A stretch of DNA of 64,000 nucleotides, from the NCBI RefSeq assembly GCF_014269395.1, contig NZ_JACOGK010000005.1, positions 1 through 64,000 of the forward strand, given 5' to 3'. The notes under the pieces were generated by a model. The model worked only from the letters and a program-made list of their open reading frames with translations, was not told where the DNA came from and searched no databases. The stretch is from Megasphaera hominis. GTDB taxonomy: Bacteria > Bacillota > Negativicutes > Veillonellales > Megasphaeraceae. The first letter of the stretch is position 1; each line of letters starts with the position of its first letter. Below are positions 24,638 through 34,400 of this stretch, piece after piece. Position numbers and translations under genes: made by a program.

Positions 24638-26032
24638 TTATTTCTTCTCCATTTCCTGTACGTACTGTTCACCGATCTGGTAGATATCGCCGGCCCCCAT
24701 GGTAATGATCAGGTCCTGCGGGCGGGCGTTTTCTTTGAGATAGCCTACGAGCTCGCGCTTATCGGCAATATAGGTCACGTCCTGGCCGGTCGTTTCTTTG
24801 ACCTTTTGGGCGATGAGTTCCCCGTTGATGCCGGGAATGGGATCTTCACCGGCGCTGTAGACGTCGGTAATGATGAGCTTGTCCGCATTGGCAAAGGCAC
24901 CGCCGAAGTCATTGAGGAGCAGCTTCGTCCGCGTATAGCGGTGAGGCTGGAAGAGACAGACTACGCGGTGCGTTCCCATATCACGGGCCGCCGTAAGGGT
25001 GGCGTTGATTTCCGTCGGATGGTGAGCGTAGTCGTCGACGACCCAGACGCCACCGACGTGGCCTTTGGTCTGGAAGCGGCGTTTTGCGCCATGGAAGTGG
25101 GCCAGGGCCTTGGCAATTTTGCCGAAGGGAATGCCGCACGTCAGGGCTACGGCTACGGCTGCCAGGGAATTGAGCACGTTGTGCCGGCCGGGTACGCAGA
25201 GGCTGATGGTACCCAGGTTTTGTCCGTCGTGCCATACTTCGTAATAGAGACGGCCCTGATCGTAGTAGATATTGCGGCCGTTGTAGTCCGCTTCTTCTTC
25301 GAGGGCGTAGGAAATATAACGGCGGTCCAGGTTCTTGGCCAGGGCGCGGATTTTTTCATTTTCAAAGCAAAGGACGGCCAAGCCTTCTTGCGGGTCTAAG
25401 CGGTCCAGGAATTCGTGGAAGGCCTTGACGATGTTTTCGAGAGAGCCGTAGTGGTCCATGTGGTCTGCGTCGATGTTGGTGACGACAGCCATGTAGGGCC
25501 GTTCCTTGAGGAAGGAGCCGTCGCTTTCGTCGGCTTCGACGATGACGTAGTCCCCTTTGCCGAGGACGGAGTTGCAATGGAGGTAATCGACTTCCCCGCC
25601 GATGACCAGTGTCGGGTCTGTATCGCTTTCATAAAAGACCTGGCCCAGCATGGACGAGGTCGTCGTCTTGCCGTGGGCACCGGCTACGGCAATGCCCTTG
25701 CCCCAGCTCATGATGTGGATCAGCGCATCGGAGCGATGGATGACAGGGATGCCCAGGCGGCGGGCTTCGACGAGTTCGACGTTGTTGTCGCGAATGGCCG
25801 AGGAAATGATGACGACTTCGGCACCGGCTACGTTTTCTGCCTGCTGGCCGATGAAGATGCGGGCTCCCATCTGTTCGAAGCGTTCTGTCGTCGCTGACGG
25901 GCGCAAGTCGGAGCCGGAGACAGCATAGCCTTTTTCTATAAATATATTGGCAATGGCGCGCATGCCGGCACCGGCGATGCCGATGAAGTGAACGCGCTGT
26001 ACCTTGTTGAGATCAACCATAATTTTTCCCAT
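24638..26032 (-). CDS. murC: UDP-N-acetylmuramate--L-alanine ligase
   Basis: 464 residues from the ATG at 26032. Nucleotide-binding HFIGIAGAGMRAIA (about 14-27), ATP loop GAHGKTTTSSML (about 118-129) and the Mur-ligase C domain with DDYAHHPTEI (about 335-344). Adds L-Ala to UDP-MurNAc. A longer frame opens at 26092, inside murG, and is rejected. Ten bases after murG. Confidence 0.96.
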   Translation of the reverse strand: MGKIMVDLNKVQRVHFIGIAGAGMRAIANIFIEKGYAVSGSDLRPSATTERFEQMGARIFIGQQAENVAGAEVVIISSAIRDNNVELVEARRLGIPVIHRSDALIHIMSWGKGIAVAGAHGKTTTSSMLGQVFYESDTDPTLVIGGEVDYLHCNSVLGKGDYVIVEADESDGSFLKERPYMAVVTNIDADHMDHYGSLENIVKAFHEFLDRLDPQEGLAVLCFENEKIRALAKNLDRRYISYALEEEADYNGRNIYYDQGRLYYEVWHDGQNLGTISLCVPGRHNVLNSLAAVAVALTCGIPFGKIAKALAHFHGAKRRFQTKGHVGGVWVVDDYAHHPTEINATLTAARDMGTHRVVCLFQPHRYTRTKLLLNDFGGAFANADKLIITDVYSAGEDPIPGINGELIAQKVKETTGQDVTYIADKRELVGYLKENARPQDLIITMGAGDIYQIGEQYVQEMEKK

Positions 26033-26042
26033 CTTTCTGCCC

Positions 26043-27170
26043 TTATTGGCGTTTTTCAGAACCGCGGGCAATGGACAGTGCCAGTTCGGCAATGTCGTGG
26101 GCGGCCTGCGGACGGCCTTTGGATTTGCTGGCTTTAGCCATGCGGGCCAAAGCAGCCGGATCGTTTTTGAGATGAATGATTTCGTCTAACAGCTCGTGTC
26201 CGTTGAGCATCTTGTCGAGGATCATCTTGGCGGCGCCGCACATGACCAGGGCCTGTGCGTTGTAGCGCTGGTGATCTTCTGCTGCATACGGATACGGAAT
26301 GAGGATGGCCGGCAAACCGCGTACGGTCAGTTCGGCCAGGCCCACGGCACCGGCCCGGTAGACGGCCAGGTCGGCTGCTGCCAGGGCTTCCGGCATGTGA
26401 TGCAGGTAGGGAATGATATGGCTGCCTGCACCGTAGCGGCCTTTGCCGTCAATGCCTTCGAGCTGGGAAACGACGCGGTCGTATTCGTGATCGCCTGTGA
26501 CGTGCAGGATTTGAATGTCTTCGCTGTCACGGAAATAGCGGTGCACTTCGATCATGGCGTTGTTGATGGTGCGGGCGCCACGGCTGCCGCCGGCGACGAG
26601 GAGCGTGAATTTATCCGGGTCGAGACCGAGGAGGGCCCGGCCGTGTTCACGCGTACCGGTGAGGATGTCCTTACGGACAGGGTTGCCCGTATAGACCAGG
26701 TTTTTCTTGTTTTTGAAGCGTTCTGCTGCTTCTTCGTAGCCTAAGGCCACGCAGCGGACGAAGCGGCTCAGGATCGTATTGGTAACGCCGGGAATGACGT
26801 TTTGTTCCTGTACCATCGTCGGCACGCCGCTGAGGCTGGCTGCCAAAAGGACGGGGCCGCAGACGAAGCCGCCTGTACCGATGGCCACGTCGGGCTTAAA
26901 TTTATGAATAATCCGTTCTGCCTTAAGCACACTGCCGGCAGTCTTGCCTAAGGTGATGAAATTCCGAAATGAAATCTTACGTTCCAGTCCACGTACATCG
27001 AGCGTAACGAAAGGGAATCCCTCATTAGGAATCAGCGTATTTTCCAGGCCAATCTTGGATCCAACATAAAGAAATTCTGTGGGTTCAATGTCTGCTATTG
27101 CCCGGGCGATGGTAATAGCAGGATAGATATGCCCCCCTGTTCCGCCTCCGGAAATAATAACTCGGCGCAT
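26043..27170 (-). CDS. murG: UDP-GlcNAc:undecaprenyl-PP-MurNAc-pentapeptide GlcNAc transferase
   Basis: 375 residues, GT28 GT-B fold. The G loop ISGGGTGGHIYPAI (about 6-19), a second glycine loop GGSRGARTINNAM (about 195-207) and the C-terminal acceptor AVYRAGAVGLAELTVRGLPAILIPYPYAAEDHQ (written here as two adjoining motifs: AVYRAGAVGLAEL, then RGLPAILIPYPYAAEDHQ) are present. It makes lipid II at the inner membrane face. GGGAGG precedes the ATG. ftsW, which often sits upstream, is missing. Confidence 0.96.
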   Translation of the reverse strand: MRRVIISGGGTGGHIYPAITIARAIADIEPTEFLYVGSKIGLENTLIPNEGFPFVTLDVRGLERKISFRNFITLGKTAGSVLKAERIIHKFKPDVAIGTGGFVCGPVLLAASLSGVPTMVQEQNVIPGVTNTILSRFVRCVALGYEEAAERFKNKKNLVYTGNPVRKDILTGTREHGRALLGLDPDKFTLLVAGGSRGARTINNAMIEVHRYFRDSEDIQILHVTGDHEYDRVVSQLEGIDGKGRYGAGSHIIPYLHHMPEALAAADLAVYRAGAVGLAELTVRGLPAILIPYPYAAEDHQRYNAQALVMCGAAKMILDKMLNGHELLDEIIHLKNDPAALARMAKASKSKGRPQAAHDIAELALSIARGSEKRQ

Positions 27171-27206
27171 GTTCCTTTCCTCCCTATACTAGTGTTTTCC
27201 TATTGA

Positions 27207-28571
27207 TTAAATCGCGTTAACTATACCTTTGAACACACGTCCACGCTGCTCATAATTGTCATACATATCATAACTCGAACAAGCCGGTGATAAGAGCACG
27301 TTCTGTGGCGGCTTGGCCAGCTTGCGTGCCAGCATGACAGCTTGTTCCATGCTGTTGCCGGCTTTACGAATATCTTTTACGCCTGCCTTTTCGGCGGCGG
27401 CAGCAAAGCGTTCTGTCGCTGCGCCGATGAGGATGAGCGTATCGACCTTTTCTGCCGCTAAGGCCATGAATTCGTCGAGAGGCGTGAGCTTGTCATAGCC
27501 CCCGGCGATGAGGATCAGGTGGCCCGGGAAGGCAGCCAGTGCTTTTATGGAAGCGTCTGTATTCGTGCCTTTAGAATCGTTATAATACGTTACGCCATTC
27601 AGGGTGCGTACCGGTTCGATCCGGTGTTCGACACCCTTGAAGTGTTGCAGTACCGTGCGAATGACCGGCAAAGGTGCACCGGCTACGTAGGCCATAAGTG
27701 CAGCTGCCAGACAGTTTTGAATATTGTGTTTGCCGAATAGCTTCAGCTCTGTTTCTTTGCAAATGAGCGTATCCTTGCCGTCCATACGCAGGACCAGGTT
27801 GCCGTCTTTGGCAAAAGCGCCAACCGGCACTTCGCCTTCTGTGGAAAACCAGAGGACCGTACCGGTCATGTCCGGTTCCATCGGACGGACAAGGGCGTCG
27901 TCATAGTTGAGCAGGGCGAAATCGCTCTTGTCCTGGTTGAGAAAAATGCGTTTTTTCGCTGCTACGTAGGCTTCCATCGTGTGGTGACGATCGAGGTGGT
28001 CCGGCGTAATGTTCAGGATGACGGCGGCCTTGGCTTTCAGGGTACGCGTAAATTCCAGCTGGAAGCTGGACAGTTCTGCTACGACGACGTCTTCCTTGGG
28101 CAGGTCTTCTGCCTGCAGGGACAGGCCGTAGCCGATATTGCCGCCAATGACCGTTTCCCGGCCGGCGGCCTTCATGATTTCGCCTAAGAGGGTGGTCGTC
28201 GTCGTCTTGCCGTTCGTGCCGGTAATGGCCAGGATGTCCGCATCGGTGACGCGGCAGGCTACTTCGACTTCACTCCAAATGGGCAGCTTGCGGGCTGCCG
28301 CTTCCTTCATAATCGGAATTTCCGGAGAAACGACGGGCGAAGGGACGACGATATCGATGTTGTCGAGAAGGGCTGCTTCCTGATGGCCAAAGACGAGCTG
28401 TACGCCGTCGGCCTTCAATTCATTCCACGGTTCCCCTTGGGCGTCGACATTCTTGACATCATTTAATATGACCGAAGCGCCGTGACAGGCCAGGGCCTCC
28501 GACGCAGACCGGCCACTGATACCGGCACCGATGACTAACACACGTTTTCCAGAAAAATCCATTATGCTCAT
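27207..28571 (-). CDS. murD: UDP-N-acetylmuramoylalanine--D-glutamate ligase
   Basis: 454 residues from the ATG at 28571. ATP loop TGTNGKTTTTTLLG (about 115-128), NITPDHLDRH and the C-domain YYNDSKGTNTDASIKALAAF (about 320-339). Adds D-Glu to UDP-MurNAc-L-Ala. A GTG at 28577 is also in frame, but AGGTG lies five bases before the ATG. Confidence 0.96.
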   Translation of the reverse strand: MSIMDFSGKRVLVIGAGISGRSASEALACHGASVILNDVKNVDAQGEPWNELKADGVQLVFGHQEAALLDNIDIVVPSPVVSPEIPIMKEAAARKLPIWSEVEVACRVTDADILAITGTNGKTTTTTLLGEIMKAAGRETVIGGNIGYGLSLQAEDLPKEDVVVAELSSFQLEFTRTLKAKAAVILNITPDHLDRHHTMEAYVAAKKRIFLNQDKSDFALLNYDDALVRPMEPDMTGTVLWFSTEGEVPVGAFAKDGNLVLRMDGKDTLICKETELKLFGKHNIQNCLAAALMAYVAGAPLPVIRTVLQHFKGVEHRIEPVRTLNGVTYYNDSKGTNTDASIKALAAFPGHLILIAGGYDKLTPLDEFMALAAEKVDTLILIGAATERFAAAAEKAGVKDIRKAGNSMEQAVMLARKLAKPPQNVLLSPACSSYDMYDNYEQRGRVFKGIVNAI

Positions 28572-28610
28572 ATTCACACCTGCTTTTAGACGAAATCAGA
28601 CGGTTGGTTT

Positions 28611-29582
28611 TTATTTCCACGCCAAAACGATAAAAATCGAAAGAATGGCCATGAGGGCCGAAAAGCTCCAAAATACGGTTACTACTTTTACTTCGCTCCA
28701 GCCGGATAATTCAAAGTGGTGATGAATGGGGCTCATCTTGAAGACCCGTTTGCCCGTCGTCTTGAAGGAAATGACCTGGATGATGACGGAGAGGGCTTCA
28801 ATGACGTAGAGGCCGCCGGCGATGATGAGGAGCAGTTCTGTTTTCGTCAGGATAGCCATGGCAGCCAGGGCACCGCCCAAGGCCAGGGAGCCTGTGTCAC
28901 CCATGAACATCTTGGCCGGGTGCTGGTTGTAAAAGAGGAAGCCCAGGCAGGCGCCGGTCAGGGCCGCACAGAAGACGGCGAAGTGCACGTAGCCCAGGGC
29001 TACGGCGATGACTACGTAGGCGACGGACGTAATGGCGCAGGAGCCTGCTGCCAGGCCGTCCAGGCCGTCGGTCAGGTTGACGGCGTTGCTCGTGCCGACG
29101 ATCATGACGAAGACAAAGAGATAATAAAACAGCCCTAAATCAATATTCCAGGTGGTAAAAGGAATCCACAGGGTTGTCGGGAAATTCAGGTATTCTTTCA
29201 GGATGAAGCAAAAGATTGCGGCCATGACGAACTGGGCTGCCAGTTTTTGTTTGGCTGTCAGGCCCAGGTTGCGGTGCTTGATGGCCTTGATGGAGTCGTC
29301 GAGAAAGCCGATGACGCCGTGACCAAAGGTCAGGAACAAGGCCAGGCCCTTGCGCAAGTCGAGGGGATTAAAGATAAGGCACGACACGATGAGGGCCGCC
29401 AGTATCAACACGCCACCCATGGTTGGCGTGCCGGCTTTATACTTATGACTCTGAGGACCTTCTTCGCGTTCCGACTGGCGGGCGTGAAAATGTTTCAATT
29501 CCCGGATTACCAGGGGACCCAGAGCCAAAGCCACGATAAGGCTTACGGCAAAACCAAAGAGCAGCGTATTTAACATCAACAT
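28611..29582 (-). CDS. mraY: Phospho-MurNAc-pentapeptide translocase MraY
   Basis: 323 residues, about ten membrane segments. Cytoplasmic signatures are present: KAGTPTMGGVLI (about 49-60), the catalytic aspartates in FLDDSIK, NAVNLTDGLDGLAAG (about 166-180) and MSPIHHHFELSGWSE (about 281-295). Makes lipid I at the membrane. Its ATG shares one base with the murF stop (TAATG). Confidence 0.97.
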   Translation of the reverse strand: MLMLNTLLFGFAVSLIVALALGPLVIRELKHFHARQSEREEGPQSHKYKAGTPTMGGVLILAALIVSCLIFNPLDLRKGLALFLTFGHGVIGFLDDSIKAIKHRNLGLTAKQKLAAQFVMAAIFCFILKEYLNFPTTLWIPFTTWNIDLGLFYYLFVFVMIVGTSNAVNLTDGLDGLAAGSCAITSVAYVVIAVALGYVHFAVFCAALTGACLGFLFYNQHPAKMFMGDTGSLALGGALAAMAILTKTELLLIIAGGLYVIEALSVIIQVISFKTTGKRVFKMSPIHHHFELSGWSEVKVVTVFWSFSALMAILSIFIVLAWK

Positions 29583-30952
29583 TACTTCCTTTCAAAATAA
29601 GGCAATATTTTTTCCATGGCAAAGCCACGGGATCCTTTTAATAAGATAGTGTCACCGGGCTGCAGGAGTTCCTGCAGGCGCGCTGCCGCTTCGGCATGGG
29701 TAGCTGTCGTGTACACGGCGGTAAGGCCCTTAGCGCGGGCTGCGCTGGCAATGCCGGCTGCCAGGTCACCGAGGGTAATGAGAATGTCAATACCCAGGTC
29801 AGCGGCTTCGGCGCCGATGGCTGCATGTTCTTTTTGGGCCCACTCGCCCAGTTCGAGCATGCCGCCGAGGACGGCGATTTTGCGTCCTTTGGTGAGCAGC
29901 GTCAGCGAACGCAGGGCTTCGCTCATGGAAGCCGGGTTGGCATTGTAGGCGTCGTTAATAAACGTATAGTCGCCACAGCGCACGAGTTCCTGGCGCATAG
30001 GCATGCCGCGGTATTCGGCCAAGCCCTTGGCGAGCTGATGCTCCGAAAGGCCCAGGAGGCGTCCTACGGCAATGGCCGCCAGGGCGTTGTATACGTTATG
30101 CCGGCCAATGACAGGCATGTGGATATCGAGTACCTGGTCAAAGCAGCGGCAGGCAAAGCGGATACCCTTTTCGTTGCACGTAATACGGCTGGCCCGGATG
30201 GCGGCGTTGCTGGTTACGCCATAGCCTACGACTTTGCCGCGGCAGAGATCGGCCATGGCAGCGACGTAGGGATCATCCTGGTTGAGGATGGCTGCGCCGT
30301 TTTCGGGCAGGGCTTCTACGAGCTCGCTTTTGGCCTTGGCTATATTTTCCTGGGAGCCCAGGAGTTCGATATGGCTTTTGCCGACGTTTGTGACGACGCC
30401 GATGGTCGGTTCGGCAATGGCGGCCAGCTCGGCAATCTGGCCGAGGCCGCGCATGCCCATTTCTACGACACACACTTCATGTTCCGGCGTAAGCTGCAGG
30501 AGCGTACGGGGCAAGCCGATTTCGTTGTTGAAATTCTTTTCTGTCTGCAGGACGTGGTAGCGCTGGGACAATACAGCGGCAATGATGCTGCGTGTCGACG
30601 TCTTGCCGACAGAGCCCGTAACGGCGACGATGGGAATGGCAAAGCGGCGCCGGTGAAAACGGGCCAGGTCCTGATAGGCCGTTTCCGTATTGGCTACGAG
30701 AAAGACGGCAAAACCGGGTACGTTGTATTCCGGCCGGTCTTCGGACACGACGGCCCCTAAGGCGCCTTGTTCGCGTGCCCTGAGGACGTAATCGTGGCCG
30801 TTGAAGCGTTCGCCCTTGAGGGCGACGAAGAGCGCTCCCTGGCTGATCGCCCGCGTATCCGTTTCGGCCTGGCTAAAGGTCCGGTCCGGTACGTCATATA
30901 CGAGGCGGCCGCCTGTGGCCTGTACCACTTCATCCAGTGTGAATCGTGCCAT
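29582..30952 (-). CDS. murF: UDP-MurNAc-tripeptide--D-alanyl-D-alanine ligase
   Basis: 456 residues. VTGSVGKTSTRSII (about 110-123) is the ATP loop, FNNEIGLP the substrate loop, and NDAYNANPASMSEAL (about 325-339) marks the C domain. It adds D-Ala-D-Ala, supplied by Ddl of the same cluster. Three bases separate it from murE; coupled with mraY. Confidence 0.96.
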   Translation of the reverse strand: MARFTLDEVVQATGGRLVYDVPDRTFSQAETDTRAISQGALFVALKGERFNGHDYVLRAREQGALGAVVSEDRPEYNVPGFAVFLVANTETAYQDLARFHRRRFAIPIVAVTGSVGKTSTRSIIAAVLSQRYHVLQTEKNFNNEIGLPRTLLQLTPEHEVCVVEMGMRGLGQIAELAAIAEPTIGVVTNVGKSHIELLGSQENIAKAKSELVEALPENGAAILNQDDPYVAAMADLCRGKVVGYGVTSNAAIRASRITCNEKGIRFACRCFDQVLDIHMPVIGRHNVYNALAAIAVGRLLGLSEHQLAKGLAEYRGMPMRQELVRCGDYTFINDAYNANPASMSEALRSLTLLTKGRKIAVLGGMLELGEWAQKEHAAIGAEAADLGIDILITLGDLAAGIASAARAKGLTAVYTTATHAEAAARLQELLQPGDTILLKGSRGFAMEKILPYFERK

Positions 30953-30955
30953 TTC

Positions 30956-32452
30956 TTATCTCCCCTTTAAAGCCAGGACGGCGTCTCTGGCTACTTCGCG
31001 ATCGTCGAAATGGATAGTCCCCGTGTTGAGGATCTGATAATCTTCATGGCCTTTGCCGGCAATGAGGACGATATCTCCCGGCTGGGCCAGTTCGACAGCC
31101 CGGTAAATGGCCTGACGGCGGTCGACAATGACTTCGTGCTGCTGGCCCGGATGCAGGCCTTCTTTGACACCGGCTTCTACTTCAGCGACAATGGCGTCGG
31201 GGTTTTCCGAACGGGGATTGTCTGACGTAACGATGGGAATGTCTGCCTTTTCGGCGGCAATGCGGCCCATGATCGGCCGTTTCGTACGGTCCCGGTCACC
31301 GCCGCAGCCAAAGACGGCGAGGATGCGCTTTGGCTTCATATCGCGTGCCGTTTCGAGGGCCTTTTCCAGGCTGTCCGGCGTGTGGGAATAGTCGACGACA
31401 ATGGCAAAATCCTGGCCGGCTTCGACGAGTTCAAAGCGGCCCGGTACAGAATGGAAATCCTGCAGTGCTTTTTCTATAGTTGCCAGGTCTACGCCTTCTG
31501 CATGGGCGGCGCCAATGGCGGCCAGCGTGTTATAGACGTTGAAGAGGCCGGTAATATTCATTTTCAGATGGACCGTGCCGAAGGGGCCGGTGACGTCGAA
31601 GGCCGAGTGTTTCAGTTCGACCGACAGGTTGGCGCCCTGGAGGTCGGCTTTCTTTTCTACGCCATACGTGAGGACCCGGCAGTGGCAGGCCTTGAGGATG
31701 CCGTCGGCGTAGGCGTCGTCGATGTTGACGATGGCCGTTTTGTTATCCTTGACGTGTTCTTCCCGGCTCAGGCTCTGGAAGAGCTTGGCTTTGGCGGCCA
31801 GGTAGTTTTCAAAGGTTTTATGGAAATCGAGGTGGTCCTGCGTGAGGTTCGTGAAGACGGCTGTATCGTATTCGATGCCGGCAACGCGGTTTAAGGCCAG
31901 GGCATGGCTCGATACTTCCATGACGACGTGGGTCATGCCGCGGTCGTACATGAGGGCCAGGAAGCGCTGCAGTTCGATGACGTCCGGTGTCGTATTGTGG
32001 ATCGGCAGTTCTTCGTCGTCGATGAGGGCGTGAATCGTGCCGAGGACGCCGACGTGATGGCCTGCGGCGCGCAGGATGTGGGCAATGATATGGCTCGTCG
32101 TCGTCTTGCCGTTCGTGCCGGTGACGCCGATCATGCGCATTTTCTTGCCGGGATAGTCATAGAAATAGGGCACCATGTCTTCTACGGCGTGGTGTACGTC
32201 CGGTACCATGATCTGGACGGCCTTTTGCGGCAGCGGCAGGTGCTTCGTCGTGAGGATGGCAACGGCGCCCTTTTCGACTGCCTGGGCAGCGTATTTCGAG
32301 CCGTCTGTGTGAACGCCGGCAAAGCAGACGAAGAGATAGCCCGGTTCAATATCGCGGGAATCTGACGAGATCCCCGTAATCTGTGTGTTGGCATTGCCAT
32401 CTATGTTATATATTCCCTTGATTTGTTTACAAAGTTCAGCGATTGATTTCAT
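30956..32452 (-). CDS. murE: UDP-MurNAc-L-Ala-D-Glu--meso-2,6-diaminopimelate ligase
   Basis: 498 residues from the ATG at 32452. ATP loop TGTNGKTTTSHIIAH (about 110-124) and the amino-acid specificity motif DNPR in TSDNPRSENPDAI, which marks the meso-DAP-adding type rather than the L-Lys type. The cell wall is thus predicted to be DAP-type, as in other Negativicutes. An in-frame extension to 32551 lies within the ftsL end and is rejected. Confidence 0.95.
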   Translation of the reverse strand: MKSIAELCKQIKGIYNIDGNANTQITGISSDSRDIEPGYLFVCFAGVHTDGSKYAAQAVEKGAVAILTTKHLPLPQKAVQIMVPDVHHAVEDMVPYFYDYPGKKMRMIGVTGTNGKTTTSHIIAHILRAAGHHVGVLGTIHALIDDEELPIHNTTPDVIELQRFLALMYDRGMTHVVMEVSSHALALNRVAGIEYDTAVFTNLTQDHLDFHKTFENYLAAKAKLFQSLSREEHVKDNKTAIVNIDDAYADGILKACHCRVLTYGVEKKADLQGANLSVELKHSAFDVTGPFGTVHLKMNITGLFNVYNTLAAIGAAHAEGVDLATIEKALQDFHSVPGRFELVEAGQDFAIVVDYSHTPDSLEKALETARDMKPKRILAVFGCGGDRDRTKRPIMGRIAAEKADIPIVTSDNPRSENPDAIVAEVEAGVKEGLHPGQQHEVIVDRRQAIYRAVELAQPGDIVLIAGKGHEDYQILNTGTIHFDDREVARDAVLALKGR

Positions 32453-32550
32453 GTGTAGGTGTTCCCCCCTTTTTTTGTATTGCAAGCTATGCGTACAGAA
32501 CAGAAAAACAACAATAGCAGCCTTAAAACAAGGCTGCTCATGCTGCCGCA

Positions 32551-32940
32551 CTAATGGCTGGTATTGGCTGTTCCGGACGTTTCATGAGACTGACCATACA
32601 AGACAGTAACTGGCATTACCATACCCAACTTTTTGGCCTCCTTGTAAATTCTGTCAGGAGTCCCTAATTTGGCAATATCCACGCGGAGCATTTCGTTTTC
32701 ATGCTGCAGCTGGCGCGCATGCAGCTTGTGCTGCATGAGGACGTAGCTGTTGTTGGCTTTGATTGCCGATAAGGCAACACAGGCCAGCATAAAGACGCCA
32801 ATGATACCCACGATGACGATGGTCTGTCGTAAGAGCCGGCCAAACCGTCGTTCTTCCATGCCCGCGTATGATGTTGTGCCGGACTGCCCGTGTTCCTGCA
32901 GTCCCTCATAGTGAGTATATCCAGCTTTTCTGGCCAGCAT
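32551..32940 (-). CDS. ftsL: FtsL-like division protein
   Basis: About 129 residues from the ATG at 32940 (an ATG at 32952 is also possible; neither has a strong ribosome site). A cytoplasmic arm of about 40 residues, one membrane helix TIVIVGIIGVFMLACVALSA, and a heptad coiled coil (VLMQHKLHARQLQHENEMLR) ending in the FtsL-type RIYKEAKKLGMVMP. Sequence similarity is low, as usual for FtsL; assignment rests on topology and position between rsmH and murE. It would pair with FtsB and FtsQ. Confidence 0.8.
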   Translation of the reverse strand: MLARKAGYTHYEGLQEHGQSGTTSYAGMEERRFGRLLRQTIVIVGIIGVFMLACVALSAIKANNSYVLMQHKLHARQLQHENEMLRVDIAKLGTPDRIYKEAKKLGMVMPVTVLYGQSHETSGTANTSH

Positions 32941-32996
32941 ATTATAACACATCCCATCAACAATAAAAACAATAAATCTCGTTTATTTTATCAATT

Positions 32997-33929
32997 TTAT
33001 TTATGTATACCAACCCGCAATTTTGCGCTGCGGGCCCGTGGATTTGCTTCGATTTCTGCCGCCGACGGCTCAATAGCATGACGCTGTACGCGCAGGCTGG
33101 CGTGGTGGTGGCAGACGCAGACCGGCAGGTCCGGCGGACAGATGCAGTCCGTCGCCAAGAGCTTTAAGGTCTGCTTGACAATGCGGTCTTCCAGGGAGTG
33201 GAAGGTAATGACGCAAATATGGCCGCCCGGCTTTAACCGCCCGGCTGCCGTTTCTACAGCCTGCCGCAGAATCCCCAGTTCATCGTTTACTTCGATGCGG
33301 ATGGCCTGAAAGGTCCGTTTTGCCGGATGGGGACCGTCCTTGCGGGCGCCGGCGGGAATGGCCTTCTTGATGACCGATACCAGCTCGGCTGTCGTCGTCA
33401 GCGGTGCGTCCTTGCGGGCTGCCACGATGAACGCGGCAATGCGCTTGGCCCAGCGTTCTTCGCCGTAGTCCTTGATGATCCGGTAGAGCTCGCCTTCACT
33501 GTACGTATTGACCACGTCGTAGGCACTTTTGCCCTGGGACCGGTCCATGCGCATGTCGAGGGGGCCGTCCTGCATGTACGAAAAGCCCCGTTCCGGTGTA
33601 TCGAGCTGGTAGCTGGAAACGCCCAGGTCAAACATGACGCCGTCTACGTAATCGATCTGCAGCTCGTCCAGTACGTCGCCGATGTAGCGGAAGTTCTTTT
33701 GTACGGGAATGAAGCGGCAGCCTACGTCGGCCATGCGGGCTGAGGCAGCGTTTATAGCCGTCTGGTCCTGGTCGAGACCGATGATCGTGCCATCGTCGGC
33801 CAGGTGTTCCGCCAGGTAATGGGAATGGCCGCCACCGCCGAGGGTGCAATCTACGTAGATGCCATGGGGATCGCCCAAGAGGTGCTCGATAGTTTCATTG
33901 CGCAATACGCTTATATGATGAAATTCCAT
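32997..33929 (-). CDS. rsmH: 16S rRNA (cytosine-1402 N4)-methyltransferase
   Basis: 310 residues. Starts HHISVLRNETIEHL, with the SAM loop DCTLGGGGHS (about 28-37), FDLGVSSYQLD (about 100-110), and the MraW signatures RAFRI-like KRTFQAIRIEVN and ITFHSLEDRIVK. Modifies the ribosomal P site. AGGAG precedes the ATG. Second gene of the dcw cluster. Confidence 0.97.
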   Translation of the reverse strand: MEFHHISVLRNETIEHLLGDPHGIYVDCTLGGGGHSHYLAEHLADDGTIIGLDQDQTAINAASARMADVGCRFIPVQKNFRYIGDVLDELQIDYVDGVMFDLGVSSYQLDTPERGFSYMQDGPLDMRMDRSQGKSAYDVVNTYSEGELYRIIKDYGEERWAKRIAAFIVAARKDAPLTTTAELVSVIKKAIPAGARKDGPHPAKRTFQAIRIEVNDELGILRQAVETAAGRLKPGGHICVITFHSLEDRIVKQTLKLLATDCICPPDLPVCVCHHHASLRVQRHAIEPSAAEIEANPRARSAKLRVGIHK

Positions 33930-33937
33930 GAATGCTC

Positions 33938-34375
33938 CTATAAATCGAAATCCAGATCTTCCAGTTCTTCGGCTATTTCTTCCATAGCCGGAACGGTTTT
34001 GGCAGCGTAGGCTTCATAGGCTTCTTTATCCCAGATTTCAATGGTGTCGCCTGTACCGAGTACCGTTACTTCCCGGCTCAAGCCTGCGTAATCACGGAGC
34101 GTTGCGGGAATGAGGATACGTCCTGTCCGGTCAAATTCCAATTCCGCCGCGCTGCCGAAGAGAAAGCGTTTAAAAGCGCGTACTTTTTCCTTGCTCGTAT
34201 GCAGCTTTTTCATTTTATCCGCCAAGGCCTGCCAGGCCTCGGACGTGTACACAGAAAGACAGCCCTCCAGGCCACGGGTAACAACACAAGAAGCGCCCAG
34301 TTCTTCGCGGAACTTAGCCGGCATGATCACCCGGCCTTTGGCGTCGATGGCGTGTGAATATTCTCCCATGAACAT
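33938..34375 (-). CDS. mraZ: Transcriptional regulator MraZ
   Basis: 145 residues from the ATG at 34375, with two SpoVT-AbrB-like repeats: MGEYSHAIDAKGRVIMPAKFRE (split as MGEYSHAIDAKGR then VIMPAKFRE, residues 3-24) and EFDRTGRILIPATLRDYAG (about 84-102). MraZ binds repeats in its own promoter and represses the dcw cluster. Its predicted boxes lie just upstream. AAAGGAGGG lies nine bases before the chosen ATG; the in-frame extension upstream covers those boxes and is rejected. Confidence 0.96.
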   Translation of the reverse strand: MFMGEYSHAIDAKGRVIMPAKFREELGASCVVTRGLEGCLSVYTSEAWQALADKMKKLHTSKEKVRAFKRFLFGSAAELEFDRTGRILIPATLRDYAGLSREVTVLGTGDTIEIWDKEAYEAYAAKTVPAMEEIAEELEDLDFDL

Positions 34376-34400
34376 GGCAGGACCCTCCTTTCTGTACTTT

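Noticed and set aside
32920..32952. TATAAT just before ftsL as an internal promoter
   Set aside because: No acceptable -35 at 16-18 bases, and the position would place the start inside the ftsL coding region.
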